A stretch of DNA of 64,000 bases, from contig DWYI01000017.1 in assembly GCA_019118765.1 (NCBI GenBank), positions 62,001-126,000 of the forward strand, read 5' to 3'. Of this stretch, positions 50,930 to 60,552 are shown in pieces. Source of the stretch: Candidatus Allofournierella merdavium (lineage in GTDB: Bacteria > Bacillota > Clostridia > Oscillospirales > Ruminococcaceae). The notes under the pieces are model-generated. The model had not been told where the DNA came from. It searched no databases and saw nothing but the letters and a program-made list of their open reading frames with translations. Numbering within the stretch: the stretch's first letter is position 1; every line of letters starts with the position of its first letter. The translations under genes were made by a program, and so were the position numbers.

Positions 50930-51886
50930 TTGAAACAATTTACCGCCGGCGCAAATGAGGATGGGGCGCGGCTTTCCCGCTTTGTGGAGAGCGTCACCAC
51001 CGGCCTGCCCGCCAGCCTGCTTTACAAGAGTTTTCGCAACAAGCGCATCAAGGTGAACGGCAAACGCCAGACGCCGGACTACCGGCTGCATCCGGGGGAC
51101 GTGGTGGAACTTTACATCAACGACGAGTTTTTTGCCGCCGCTCCCCCAAAGCCTGCTCCTGCCCGGAAGCTGCCGGCTTTGAGGGTGGTGTACGAGGATG
51201 ACGCCATCGCCGTGCTCTACAAACCCGCTCATCTGCTGTGCCACGGCGACCGCACCGGCGACGCCAGCCTGGTGGACGCCTTCATCGCTTATCTTGCCCA
51301 AAAAGGCGAGTTTGACCCGCGGGCGGAGGCGTCTTTCAAGCCGGCGCTCTGCAACCGGCTGGACCGGGGCACCGAGGGGCTGGTGGTGGGCGCCAAGACC
51401 TACGCCGCGCTGCGGGACATGAACGCCGTCATTCGAAACGACCTTGTGCGCAAGGAATACCTGACCATCACCTTCGGCGTGCCCGCCGCGGGCCGGCACA
51501 CCGCGTACCTGCGCCACGACGAAAAGAACAACAAGGTGAAGGTGCAGGCCGGGCCCGGCGAGGGCTTCAAGCAAATCATCACCGATGTGGCGGTGGAGCG
51601 CACCGAAGGTCCCTTCGCCCTCTGCCGCATCGGCCTTGTGACCGGGCGCACCCACCAGATCCGGGCGCACCTGGCCTTTTTGGGCGCGCCGGTGCTGGGG
51701 GACATCAAGTACGGCAACCGCAAGTGGAACGAAAAGACCGGCTTCAAGACCCAGGCCCTCTGCGCGGTGAGCCTCACCTTTGCCCAGCTGCCGCCGGAGA
51801 ACACGCTGTGTGCCCTGAGTGGCAAGACCATCCGGCTGGAACACCCAGCCATTCTGGACAAGTTCGACTCTTTGGCAAGAAAATGA
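50930..51886 (+). CDS. RluA family pseudouridine synthase
   Basis: 318 aa on the plus strand. An S4-like N-terminal region (ARLSRFVESV...NKRIKVNGKRQ) and a catalytic domain with Asp in CNRLDRGTEGLVVGAK (near 147) and the VTGRTHQIRAHLAF motif. It is a paralogue of the rluD gene in this window, nearer the RluC/YqgA-type; the rRNA or tRNA target is unknown. Start TTG 50930 follows GAGGGG. Sole plus-strand gene of this part of the chromosome. Confidence 0.88.
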   Translation: MKQFTAGANEDGARLSRFVESVTTGLPASLLYKSFRNKRIKVNGKRQTPDYRLHPGDVVELYINDEFFAAAPPKPAPARKLPALRVVYEDDAIAVLYKPAHLLCHGDRTGDASLVDAFIAYLAQKGEFDPRAEASFKPALCNRLDRGTEGLVVGAKTYAALRDMNAVIRNDLVRKEYLTITFGVPAAGRHTAYLRHDEKNNKVKVQAGPGEGFKQIITDVAVERTEGPFALCRIGLVTGRTHQIRAHLAFLGAPVLGDIKYGNRKWNEKTGFKTQALCAVSLTFAQLPPENTLCALSGKTIRLEHPAILDKFDSLARK

Positions 51887-51911
51887 TCCGCTCTTCCCTT
51901 TTGCATAAAGC

Positions 51912-51954
51912 ACGGCGGCCCGTCTCCCCTTTCGGGGAGCGGGCCGCCGTTTTT
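51912..51954 (+). terminator. terminator between the convergent synthase and polC
   Basis: ACGGCGGCCCG (51912-51922) and CGGGCCGCCGT (51940-51950) with an inner CTCCCC/GGGGAG stem, then TTTTT on the plus strand. On the minus strand it follows polC, with a weaker T-run. Confidence 0.88.
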
Positions 51955-51960
51955 CACTGT

Positions 51961-54900
51961 TCAGAAGAAGCTGACCTGGCTGGTGTCCGGCAGGCTGCCG
52001 AGGGCGCCCACGTTTTTCAGGTTTTCCATCACCGCGCTGGACACGCCGCAGGCCTGCTGCAGTTCCTCCACCGAGAGGTATTCCTGCCCGTTGATGGTGG
52101 CCGCCTCCAGCGCCTGAGCCGCGGCCTCGCCCACGCCCTTCAGCGAGGCGAAAGGCAGGCGCACCTTGCCGTCCTCCACCATGTAGCGCACGGCGCGGCT
52201 CTTGCCCAGTTCGATGGGCAAAAATTCGCAGCCCCGGGCCAGCATCTCGTTCACCAGCTGCAGCGACACCTGGATGTCCTCGTCCTTGGCCTTCTTTTCC
52301 TCCCGCAGACGCTGCTCCACCTCTTTCAGATGCTGCTGGGCCACCTTCACCCCGCCCACGGCGGCCTCGTAGTCGATGTCGTCGCCGCGCACGGTGAAGT
52401 AGGTGGCATAGAACGCCTGGGGATGGTAGACCTTGAACCACATCAGCCGGATGGCCGCGATCAGATAGGCCACCGCGTGCGCTTTGGGGAACATGTACTT
52501 GATCTTGCGGCAGGAATCCATGTACCAGTCCGGCACGCCGCACTCCTTCATCTTTTCCTCCGCACCCGGCGGGAAGCCCCCCTTGGCCACCTTGCCCTTT
52601 CGGGTGAGCTCCATGATGTTGAAGGCCAGTTTCGGCTCCAGCCCCTTGTGCAGCAGGTAGGTCATGATGCTGTCGCGGCAGCCGATCACGTCGGAAATGG
52701 TGCAGATCTGATTTTTGATCAGGTCCTGGGCGTTGCCGTTCCACACGTCGGTGCCGTGGGACAGGCCCGAGATCTGGATCAGGTCGCTGAAGTTCTTGGG
52801 CTGGGCCTCGATGAGCATCTGGCGCACGAAGGGGGTGCCCAGTTCCGGGATGCCGAAGGTGCCGGTCTGGCTGCCGATCTGTTCCGGGCGCACCCCCAGC
52901 GCCTCGGTGCTCACCAGCAGGCTGATGACCTTGCGGTCGTTCATGGGCACCTGGTCCATGGGGATGCCGGTCATGTCCTCCAGATACTTGTACATGGTGG
53001 GCACATCGTGGCCCAGCTCGTCCAGCTTGAGCAGCGTATCATGGAGGTATTTGAATTCGAAGTGGGTGGTCAGCACACCCTTGTCCTTGTCATCGGCGGG
53101 GTGCTGGATGGGGCAGAAATCCTGGATCTCGTGCACGTCCGGCACCACCACCATACCGCCCGGGTGCTGGCCGGTGGTGCGCTTGACCCCGGTGCAGCCC
53201 ACGGTGAGGCGGTTTTCCTCGGCGCGGTTCACCGTGCGGCCCCGCTCCTCCAGATACTTCTTCACATAGCCGTAGGCGGTCTTATCCTGCAGGCCGGACA
53301 CGGTGCCCGCCTTGAACACATATTCCTTGCCGAACAGCTCCTCGGTGTAGCGGTGTACCTGGCTCTGGTACTCGCCGGAGAAGTTCAGGTCGATATCCGG
53401 CTCCTTGTCGCCGTCGAATCCCAGGAAGGTCTCGAAGGGGATGTCGTGGCCGTCCACGATGAGTTTGGCGCCGCAGCGGGGGCAGTTCTTGTCCGGCAGG
53501 TCAAAGCCGTCGGCCACGCTGCCGTCGGTGATGAACTCGCTGTACTGGCATTCCGGACACAGGTAGTGGGGCGGCAGGCTGTTCACCTCGGAAATGCCCG
53601 AGAAGTGGGCCACGGCGGAGGAACCGACCGAACCACGGCTGCCCACCTGGTAGCCCCCCGCGTTGGAGTAGGCCACCAGCTTGACGGCGATGACGTACAG
53701 CACAGCAAAGCCGTGGCCGCAGATGGAGTCCAGTTCCCGCTGCAGGCGGGACTGGACGATCTCCGGCAGCGGGTCGCCGTAGTGCTTTTTGGCGGTGGAC
53801 CAGGTGGCGTCCCGCAGCTGCTGCTCCGCGCCCTCGATGGAGGGCGGGAAGGTGCCCTTGGGGATGGCCCGGATGCCGCCGTCGCACATATCGGCAATTT
53901 TGTTGGGGTTCTTCACCACGATCTCAAAGGCTTTGTCCTTGGGCAGGTAGTAGAACTGGTCCAGCATATCCTGGGTGGTGCGGTAGTAGAGGGGCGCCTG
54001 GTTGTCGGCGTCCTTGAAGCCGTTGCCCGCCTGCAGCACCGCCCGGTAGACCGAATCCTCCGGGTCCTGGAAATGCACGTCGCCGGTGGCCACCACCGGC
54101 TTGTGGAGCGCTTCGCCCAGTTTGATGACCGTGCGGTTGAAATCCTGTATCTTCTCGATGGAGTCCACCAGGTGCTCCCGCAGCATGTACTCGTTGTTGC
54201 CCAGGGGCTGCACCTCCAGGAAATCGTAGTACTCGGCGATGCGGCACAACTCCTCGAAGCTGCGGCCTTCCACGATAGCCCTGTAAAGCTCACCGGCCTC
54301 ACAGGCAGAACCGATGATGAGCCCCTCCCGGTACTTGTCCAGCACGCTGCGGGGCACCCGCGGCTTTTTGAAGAAATACTTGGTATGGGCCTCGCTGACG
54401 ATCTTGTAGAGGTTTTTCAGCCCCAGCTGGTTTCGCACCAGGATGATGAGGTGGTAATACTTCTTTTTGATGACCGCCGTATTGCCGCCGCCCAGGCCGG
54501 TGTTGATCTGCTCCACCGTCTTGACCCCCTTGAGGGCCAGGTCCTCCAGCATCTTGCAGAAGATCTTTGCCAGGGCCATGGCGTCATCCACCGCGCGGTG
54601 GTGGTTGAAGGGCTCGATCTCCAGATGGTCGTTGATGGTGTCCAGCTTATAATTGCGCAGGCCGTGGTAGAGATTCTGGGCCAGAGGCAGCGTGTCGATG
54701 TAGGCATTTTCCAGCCGCAGGCCGGCGTGCTGCGCCGCCGCCCGCATAAAGCGCATGTCAAAGTTATGGGCGTTGTGGGCGATGAGCACCCGGTCGCCGG
54801 CGAACGCCATGAACTGCCGGATGGCCTCGTCCGGGCCCGGCGCGTCGGCCACCATGGCGTCATTGATGCCGGTGAGTTCCACGATCTTGGGGGGGATGGG

Positions 54901-56244
54901 CTTGCCGGGGTTCACGAAGGTGCCGAAGGTTTTGGTGATCTCGCCGTTTTCCACCAGCACCGCGCCGATCTCGGTGAGGGCCTCGGTCTTGGGGTCCAGG
55001 CCGGTGGTCTCGGTGTCGTAGACCACAAAGCTGCCGGTGAGCGGCCCGGAGGCCTCGCCGTAGAGCACCGGCGCCATATCGTCCACAAAATAGGCCTCGC
55101 AGCCGTAGATGAGTTTGAAATCCGGGTCGTTTTTGCGGATGGCCTCGGCGGCCAGCATCGCCTCGGGGAAGCCCTGGCAGACACCGTGGTCGGTGATGGC
55201 GATGGCGCGGTGGCCCATGCGATGCGCGGTGCGCACGATCTCGCCCGGGTCGCAGAAGCCATCCATGCTGGAAAGCTTGGTGTGCAGGTGCAGCTCCACC
55301 CGCTTTTCGGGGGCAGTGTCCTCCCGCTTTTTGCGCTCCACCTGCAGCACGTCGTAGGGGTAGACCACATAGTCGTGCTCATATTTGTCATAGGCGCACT
55401 CGCCCTTGAGCACAAAGGTGGTGCCCTTCTTCACTTCCTCCCAGCGGGAGTAGTCCTCTCCGTCCCGGCTGCGCAGCTTCAGGCTGATGGAGCCGGTGTA
55501 GTCGGTGATGGACACGATGTAACTCTTCTGGAAGTTGCCCTTCACCTCCACGGCGAACACATCGCCCCAGATGGTGACCTTGCCGCTGTCGCTGCCCAGG
55601 TCCTTGAGGGGGGTGACGGCCCCGGGCTTGAAGGTCTTGCCGTGGAACACGCTCACCGGTTTGTCGGAAAGGTCCAGCCCGGGGATCTTGAAGTCGGGGG
55701 GCTGCTTTTTCTCCTCGAAACGGGGCGCGGGGGCCTTTTCCAGCACCCGTTTCTCCCACTCGTCGGCGGTGAGACTGCTGTTCTGCTCCAGCGTGACGGT
55801 GGGCAGCACACCGGTGCGCTGCTGCACCAGCTTTGCCAGCGTATCCGGGAAACCGATGCCCTCCAGGATGTTCCTTCCCACCGGCACCGTGATGGCAAGC
55901 TGCGCGCCCTGCAGCGCGAAGGCTGCGTGGTCCAGAAAGCCGTTTACCGGCAGGCCCTCATCCCGCAGTTCCTCGATCATCGCCCGCAGGCTCTCTTCGG
56001 TGATGGTCTCAAAGGGAAAGTAATTGCACACGGTCAGTTCCAGCCCCTCGAACTGCGGCGCCAGCGACGCGCAAAGCCGCCCGCACAGCTCATTCGGCAA
56101 GGGCGAGGCGCTGCGCAGGCTGATCTTCAGTTTTCGGCTGGTGCGCAGCAGTTCCACCTGCTCCACAAGCACCCCCGCAAAACAGCGGGCAAAGGTCTCG
56201 TCGGCGTTGAACTGCGGCCACAGCTGGCTCACCAGTGGCTTCAA
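51961..56244 (-). CDS. polC: DNA polymerase III PolC
   Basis: 1427-aa Gram-positive replicative polymerase. In order: N-terminal domain, OB fold (near 220-300, KVTIWGDVFAVEVKG), PHP domain halves (HLHTKLSSMDG near 333, then after the exonuclease), an inserted DnaQ-type 3'-5' exonuclease (VVYDTETTGLD near 415 to HRAVDDAMALAK), and the C-family polymerase palm with PDIDLNFSGEYQ (near 955). Zinc-binding Cys in CPECQ and CPRCG. Family-typical length. Last gene of the pyrH-to-polC cluster. Confidence 0.97.
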   Translation of the reverse strand: MKPLVSQLWPQFNADETFARCFAGVLVEQVELLRTSRKLKISLRSASPLPNELCGRLCASLAPQFEGLELTVCNYFPFETITEESLRAMIEELRDEGLPVNGFLDHAAFALQGAQLAITVPVGRNILEGIGFPDTLAKLVQQRTGVLPTVTLEQNSSLTADEWEKRVLEKAPAPRFEEKKQPPDFKIPGLDLSDKPVSVFHGKTFKPGAVTPLKDLGSDSGKVTIWGDVFAVEVKGNFQKSYIVSITDYTGSISLKLRSRDGEDYSRWEEVKKGTTFVLKGECAYDKYEHDYVVYPYDVLQVERKKREDTAPEKRVELHLHTKLSSMDGFCDPGEIVRTAHRMGHRAIAITDHGVCQGFPEAMLAAEAIRKNDPDFKLIYGCEAYFVDDMAPVLYGEASGPLTGSFVVYDTETTGLDPKTEALTEIGAVLVENGEITKTFGTFVNPGKPIPPKIVELTGINDAMVADAPGPDEAIRQFMAFAGDRVLIAHNAHNFDMRFMRAAAQHAGLRLENAYIDTLPLAQNLYHGLRNYKLDTINDHLEIEPFNHHRAVDDAMALAKIFCKMLEDLALKGVKTVEQINTGLGGGNTAVIKKKYYHLIILVRNQLGLKNLYKIVSEAHTKYFFKKPRVPRSVLDKYREGLIIGSACEAGELYRAIVEGRSFEELCRIAEYYDFLEVQPLGNNEYMLREHLVDSIEKIQDFNRTVIKLGEALHKPVVATGDVHFQDPEDSVYRAVLQAGNGFKDADNQAPLYYRTTQDMLDQFYYLPKDKAFEIVVKNPNKIADMCDGGIRAIPKGTFPPSIEGAEQQLRDATWSTAKKHYGDPLPEIVQSRLQRELDSICGHGFAVLYVIAVKLVAYSNAGGYQVGSRGSVGSSAVAHFSGISEVNSLPPHYLCPECQYSEFITDGSVADGFDLPDKNCPRCGAKLIVDGHDIPFETFLGFDGDKEPDIDLNFSGEYQSQVHRYTEELFGKEYVFKAGTVSGLQDKTAYGYVKKYLEERGRTVNRAEENRLTVGCTGVKRTTGQHPGGMVVVPDVHEIQDFCPIQHPADDKDKGVLTTHFEFKYLHDTLLKLDELGHDVPTMYKYLEDMTGIPMDQVPMNDRKVISLLVSTEALGVRPEQIGSQTGTFGIPELGTPFVRQMLIEAQPKNFSDLIQISGLSHGTDVWNGNAQDLIKNQICTISDVIGCRDSIMTYLLHKGLEPKLAFNIMELTRKGKVAKGGFPPGAEEKMKECGVPDWYMDSCRKIKYMFPKAHAVAYLIAAIRLMWFKVYHPQAFYATYFTVRGDDIDYEAAVGGVKVAQQHLKEVEQRLREEKKAKDEDIQVSLQLVNEMLARGCEFLPIELGKSRAVRYMVEDGKVRLPFASLKGVGEAAAQALEAATINGQEYLSVEELQQACGVSSAVMENLKNVGALGSLPDTSQVSFF

Positions 56245-56324
56245 TGTGTTCTCCCTCTCCTTGTAACAAAGCGCAGCCCACGGACGGGGCCCGGCCCCGC
56301 CCGCAGGCTTGCGGCAGCAAAAGT

Positions 56325-57368
56325 TTACAGTTTATAGATCTCGTCCACCAGCTGCCCGACGATATCGCCCCGCAGCATGCGGATCTTTTCGCCGCGGATG
56401 AACAGAAGGGCCTCGTCCTTGCCGCCGGCAATGCCGATGTCCGCCTCCCGGGCCTCGCCGGGGCCGTTCACCACACAGCCCATCACCGCCACCTTGACGG
56501 GCTTTTTGTAGCCCTTGAGCCGGCGCTCCACCTCGTCGGCGATCTGCGCCACCGGGATGTTGGTGCGCCCGCAGGTGGGGCAGCTGATGATCTCCGGGCC
56601 GCCCACGGCGTGACCGGCGGCGCGCAGGATGTCAAAGCCTGCCTGGACCTCCTTCTCCGGTTCATCGGTGAGGGAGACCCGCAGTGTGTCGCCGATGCCC
56701 TCCAGCAGCAGCCCGCCGATGCCCATGCCGGACTTGATGAGCCCCATGCGGTAGGTGCCCGCCTCGGTGACGCCCACATGCAGCGGATAGTCGCACCGCT
56801 CGCTGAGCAGCCGGTAGGCCGCCATCATCCGGGGCACATTGCTGGACTTGATGGAGATGACGATGTTGTCAAAATCGAATTTCTCCAGCAAAGACACATG
56901 GTACATGGCGCTCTCCACCAGCGCCTCCGGCACCGGCGCGCCATATTTGGCCAGCACCTCTTTTTCCAGGCTGCCGGCATTCACCCCGATACGGATGGGA
57001 ATGTTTTTCGCTTTACAGGCGGCAGCCACCTCTTTCACATGGTCGTCGCCGCCGATGTTGCCCGGGTTCAGGCGAATTTTGTCCACCCCGGCGTCCACAC
57101 AGGCCAGCGCGATGCGATGGTTGAAGTGGATATCCGCCACCAGGGGGATGTCCACGGCGTTCTTGATGGCCTCGATCAGGCGCACGTCCTCCAGGGTGGG
57201 CACGCTCACCCGCACGATCTGGCAGCCGGCCTCGGCCACCCGCACCGCCTGGGCCACGTTGCCCGCCACGTCGGCGGCGGGCACGTTGAGCATGGTCTGC
57301 ACCGCCACCGGGTTGTGGCCGCCGATGGTCAGATTGCCGATGTTCACTTCACGCTTTACTTTGCGCAT
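56325..57368 (-). CDS. ispG: 4-hydroxy-3-methylbut-2-enyl diphosphate synthase
   Basis: 347-aa Fe-S enzyme of the MEP isoprenoid pathway. TIM-barrel N-terminal domain (VAVQTMLNVPAADV, LVADIHFN, RLNPGNIG) and a C-terminal [4Fe-4S] domain with Cys in SCPTCGRTN and AVMGCVVNGPGEA. Lies between rseP and polC, as in many Firmicutes, and shares the pathway with dxr two genes upstream. Confidence 0.96.
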   Translation of the reverse strand: MRKVKREVNIGNLTIGGHNPVAVQTMLNVPAADVAGNVAQAVRVAEAGCQIVRVSVPTLEDVRLIEAIKNAVDIPLVADIHFNHRIALACVDAGVDKIRLNPGNIGGDDHVKEVAAACKAKNIPIRIGVNAGSLEKEVLAKYGAPVPEALVESAMYHVSLLEKFDFDNIVISIKSSNVPRMMAAYRLLSERCDYPLHVGVTEAGTYRMGLIKSGMGIGGLLLEGIGDTLRVSLTDEPEKEVQAGFDILRAAGHAVGGPEIISCPTCGRTNIPVAQIADEVERRLKGYKKPVKVAVMGCVVNGPGEAREADIGIAGGKDEALLFIRGEKIRMLRGDIVGQLVDEIYKL

Positions 57369-57387
57369 ATTTATTCCTCTTTTCTGA

Positions 57388-58458
57388 TCAGAACAGACGG
57401 GTAATGTCGTTGAAGGTGGCGAAGATCATCACAGCGAACAGGAACAGCAGCCCCGCCATGTTCACCCAGATCTCAAACCGCTTGGGCAGCGGTCGGCGGA
57501 AGATGCCCTCGATGAACAGGAACACCAGCTTGCCGCCGTCCAGCGCCGGGAAGGGCAGCAGGTTGAAGATGCCCAGGTTCACCGTGAGCAGCGCCAGCAG
57601 GCTGAGCACCTCGGACAGGCCCATGCCCGCCGCCTGGTTGATGGCGCTGACGATGCCCACCGGGCCGGAGAGTTCGGTCACGCTCACCCGCTGGGTCACA
57701 AGATCCACCAGCGAGCGGAACACCAGCCGGGCATAGAAGAGGGTATAATCAAAGGCCTGCCCGATCACGTTCAGCGGCGTCTTCTCCAGCGCGTAGACCT
57801 TGAAGCCCATGTTCATGGTAACGGTGTCGCCGTTTTGCACCTGGTCAAAGTGAACGTCATCGATCTGCACCTTTTCGCCGTTCCGCCGCACGGTGAAGTC
57901 GGCGGTGAAGTCTTCACTGCGCTGTAACTCGTATATTATATCGTTGGTCACAAAGCAGCGGCGGCCGTTGATGGCCAGGATCTCATCCCCCACCTGCAGG
58001 CCGGAGGCCTCCACCGCGCTTCCTTCCTCCACCAGCGCCACGGTGCGGCTGGCCAGCGTGTCGGTGCCGGAAAAGACCAGCAGCAGCACCACAAAGCCTA
58101 GCACCAGGTTCATGATGGCGCCGGCGGCCACCACAATGATGCGCTTCCACACCTTTACCTTGGGGAAGGGCAGGCCGGTCTTTTCCTCCGGCGGAAGGTC
58201 AGGATCAGAGAACGCCGTGTCCTCCTCCAGTTCCTCGTCCTCCCCTTCCATGCTCACATAACCGCCCACCGGCAGCGCACGGATGCTGTATCGTGTGCCG
58301 TGCCGCACCCGGCTGAAGAGCGCCGGCCCCATACCGATGGAAAATTCGTTCACCTGGATGCCCGCCTTTTTGGCACAGACGAAATGCCCGAGTTCGTGGA
58401 TCATCACCACCAGCCCGAAGATCAGCACCGAAACGACGGTCGTAATCAAAACTGACAT
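57388..58458 (-). CDS. rseP: site-2 protease RseP/RasP
   Basis: 356-aa membrane zinc metalloprotease for intramembrane cleavage of anti-sigma factors and signal peptide remnants. HELGH motif (near 21-25) in the first helix, one PDZ domain (about 140-225: GSAVEASGLQVGDEILAINGR), and the second ligand motif NLLPFPALDGG in a later helix. An acidic loop (EDEELEEDTAF) is notable in the cytoplasmic region. Between dxr and ispG. Confidence 0.95.
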   Translation of the reverse strand: MSVLITTVVSVLIFGLVVMIHELGHFVCAKKAGIQVNEFSIGMGPALFSRVRHGTRYSIRALPVGGYVSMEGEDEELEEDTAFSDPDLPPEEKTGLPFPKVKVWKRIIVVAAGAIMNLVLGFVVLLLVFSGTDTLASRTVALVEEGSAVEASGLQVGDEILAINGRRCFVTNDIIYELQRSEDFTADFTVRRNGEKVQIDDVHFDQVQNGDTVTMNMGFKVYALEKTPLNVIGQAFDYTLFYARLVFRSLVDLVTQRVSVTELSGPVGIVSAINQAAGMGLSEVLSLLALLTVNLGIFNLLPFPALDGGKLVFLFIEGIFRRPLPKRFEIWVNMAGLLFLFAVMIFATFNDITRLF

Positions 58459-58507
58459 ATGCCCTTGTTTGCTCGCTTTCTTCTAAAATCGACAGCGTTC
58501 TCTCCTG

Positions 58508-59662
58508 TCAAGCCAAATGACTTTGCACAAAGGAGCGGGCCATCCGGTCACACTCGTACACGTCGGCGAGGATGTATCCGCCGCCGAAGGAGTCGCTGTC
58601 CACCACCGCCTCCACCAGGCGGCCGATGTCCAAAAAGCCGATCCTGTCTTCCAGGAACAGGCGCACCGCCTCCTCGTTGGCCCCGTTGGCGGCGCAGGGA
58701 CCCAGGCCCCCCTTGGCAATGGCTTTCTTGCAGGCCGCAAGGCACCGGAAGGTCTCCTCGTCGGCCACGTCGAAGGTGATGGCCTTGAGGGTGGTGAAAT
58801 CCAGTTCCGGCGCGCAGCCCGGGGCTCGCTCGGGCCAGGTGAGTGCGTACTGGATGGGGATGCGCATATCCGGCACCCCCAGCTGCGCCAGAATGGAATT
58901 GTCGGAAAACTGCACCATGGAATGAATGATGCTCTGGCGCTGCACCACCACCTGCACCTTCTCCGGCGGCAGGCCGAACAGCCACACCGCCTCGATCAGT
59001 TCCAGCCCCTTGTTCATCAGGGTGGCCGAGTCGATGGTGATCTTGGCGCCCATGTTCCAGTTGGGATGTTTGAGGGCGTCCGCCTTGGTCTTGCCGGCCA
59101 ATTCCTCCTTCTTCATCCCGAAGAAGGGCCCGCCGGAGGCGGTGAGCAGGATCTTGGTGAGGGCCTTGGCGGAGTGGGCGTCCTGCAGGCACTGGAAGAT
59201 GGCGGAGTGTTCGCTGTCCACCGGCAGCAATTTTGCGCCGTGATCCTTCGCCGCTTTTGTGACCAGATAGCCGCCGGTGACCAGGCTCTCCTTGTTGGCC
59301 AGGGCCACGTCGCAGCCGCTCTCCAGCGCGGCCAGGGTGGCGCCCAGGCCCGCGATGCCCACCACGGCGTTGAGGACCACGTCCGCCTCGCCCATGCCGG
59401 CCAGGGTCACGATGCCCTCGGCGCCCTCCAGCACCCGGGGCGCGCCCGGCTGGTCCGCCAGCGCATCCCGCAGCCTGCGGCAGGCCGCGGGATCCGCCAC
59501 CGCCACATAGCGGGGATGAAACTCCCCGATCTGCTCCAGCAGCCGGTCCACATTGGAGTGGGCGGCCAGCGCCCGGATGGTGTATCCCTGGCTGCGGGCC
59601 ACATCCAGGCTCTGCGTGCCGATGGAGCCGGTGGAGCCCAGCAGGGTGATGCTTTTTGCCAT
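58508..59662 (-). CDS. dxr: 1-deoxy-D-xylulose 5-phosphate reductoisomerase
   Basis: 384-aa second enzyme of the MEP pathway. NADPH-binding GSTGSIGTQSL (9-19), metal/substrate region VDSEHSAIFQCL, flexible loop and LTASGGPFFG, then HPNWNMGAKITIDSATLMNKGLE. ATG 59662 has GGAGG 8 nt upstream; a longer in-frame opening back to 59944 lies inside cdsA and is rejected. Confidence 0.96.
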   Translation of the reverse strand: MAKSITLLGSTGSIGTQSLDVARSQGYTIRALAAHSNVDRLLEQIGEFHPRYVAVADPAACRRLRDALADQPGAPRVLEGAEGIVTLAGMGEADVVLNAVVGIAGLGATLAALESGCDVALANKESLVTGGYLVTKAAKDHGAKLLPVDSEHSAIFQCLQDAHSAKALTKILLTASGGPFFGMKKEELAGKTKADALKHPNWNMGAKITIDSATLMNKGLELIEAVWLFGLPPEKVQVVVQRQSIIHSMVQFSDNSILAQLGVPDMRIPIQYALTWPERAPGCAPELDFTTLKAITFDVADEETFRCLAACKKAIAKGGLGPCAANGANEEAVRLFLEDRIGFLDIGRLVEAVVDSDSFGGGYILADVYECDRMARSFVQSHLA

Positions 59663-59682
59663 AACGCGTTCCTCCGTCGAAT

Positions 59683-60525
59683 TTACATCATGGTGCGGGA
59701 CCAGACGGCCAGCGACAGCAGCGGCGTGATGAACAGCACGCTGTCGAACCGGTCCATGATGCCGCCGTGGCCCGGGAAGATGGTGCCGTAGTCCTTGATG
59801 CCCAGCTGGCGCTTGATGGCCGAGGCGAACAGATCGCCCAGAATGCCCAGCACCGAACACCCCATGCCCAGCACGAACACGGTGATGTAACCGAACATGC
59901 TGCCCGCCGTGTGGCCGGTGACGGCGCGGGCGACGAGGGTGCACAGCACCCCCACCACACCGGAGCCGATGATGCCGCCGATGGCGCCCTCCACGGTTTT
60001 GTTGGGGCTCACCAGCGGCGCCAGCTTGTGCTTGCCCAGCTTGCGCCCGGTGAAGTAGGCGAAGGTGTCGCCGCCCCAGGCGAAGGCCAGCGCCATCAGG
60101 ATCAGATACACCGCCTCATACCCGTACACATCCACCGGCAACCGCGCCTTGATGAACACCAGCGCGTAAAAGGCAGACCAGACCACCGCGCCCACGGCGC
60201 ACACCCCGCTGAGACGGGCGACATTCAGGTTCTGGTTAAACCATATGAGGCAGATCGCCAGATACAGTACAAAAACAAAGCTGACGGGAGCGATCAACAG
60301 TTTTTCCGGCGCGGCAGCGGACAGGATCAGCAGCACGGTGTACACCGCAAAGCCGCCGAAGATCCACGGCCCGCGCTTGCCCAGGTCAAAGGCCTTGTAG
60401 ATTTCATGCACGGCGATCAGGCAGATCAGCGCCACGACGATCTCAAAAACCGGCGTATTGAACAAGCACAGCACGATCGCCAGCAGGATCAGCCCGAAAA
60501 TCGATGTGATGATCCTCGTTTTCAT
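59683..60525 (-). CDS. cdsA: phosphatidate cytidylyltransferase
   Basis: 280-aa multi-pass membrane enzyme making CDP-diacylglycerol. About eight hydrophobic segments. The CDS signature is complete at the C-terminal part: SAIKRQLGIKDYGTIFPGHGG followed by IMDRFDS. Between uppS and dxr, the canonical order. Confidence 0.95.
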   Translation of the reverse strand: MKTRIITSIFGLILLAIVLCLFNTPVFEIVVALICLIAVHEIYKAFDLGKRGPWIFGGFAVYTVLLILSAAAPEKLLIAPVSFVFVLYLAICLIWFNQNLNVARLSGVCAVGAVVWSAFYALVFIKARLPVDVYGYEAVYLILMALAFAWGGDTFAYFTGRKLGKHKLAPLVSPNKTVEGAIGGIIGSGVVGVLCTLVARAVTGHTAGSMFGYITVFVLGMGCSVLGILGDLFASAIKRQLGIKDYGTIFPGHGGIMDRFDSVLFITPLLSLAVWSRTMM

Positions 60526-60552
60526 GCAAGTGTCTCCCCTTTTCGGCCCCGC

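Noticed and set aside
51724-56337. Plus-strand open frame of about 1537 codons opposite polC
   Set aside because: Antisense shadow of polC caused by codon bias. Composition is rich in His, Val, Gly and Leu without recognizable motifs.
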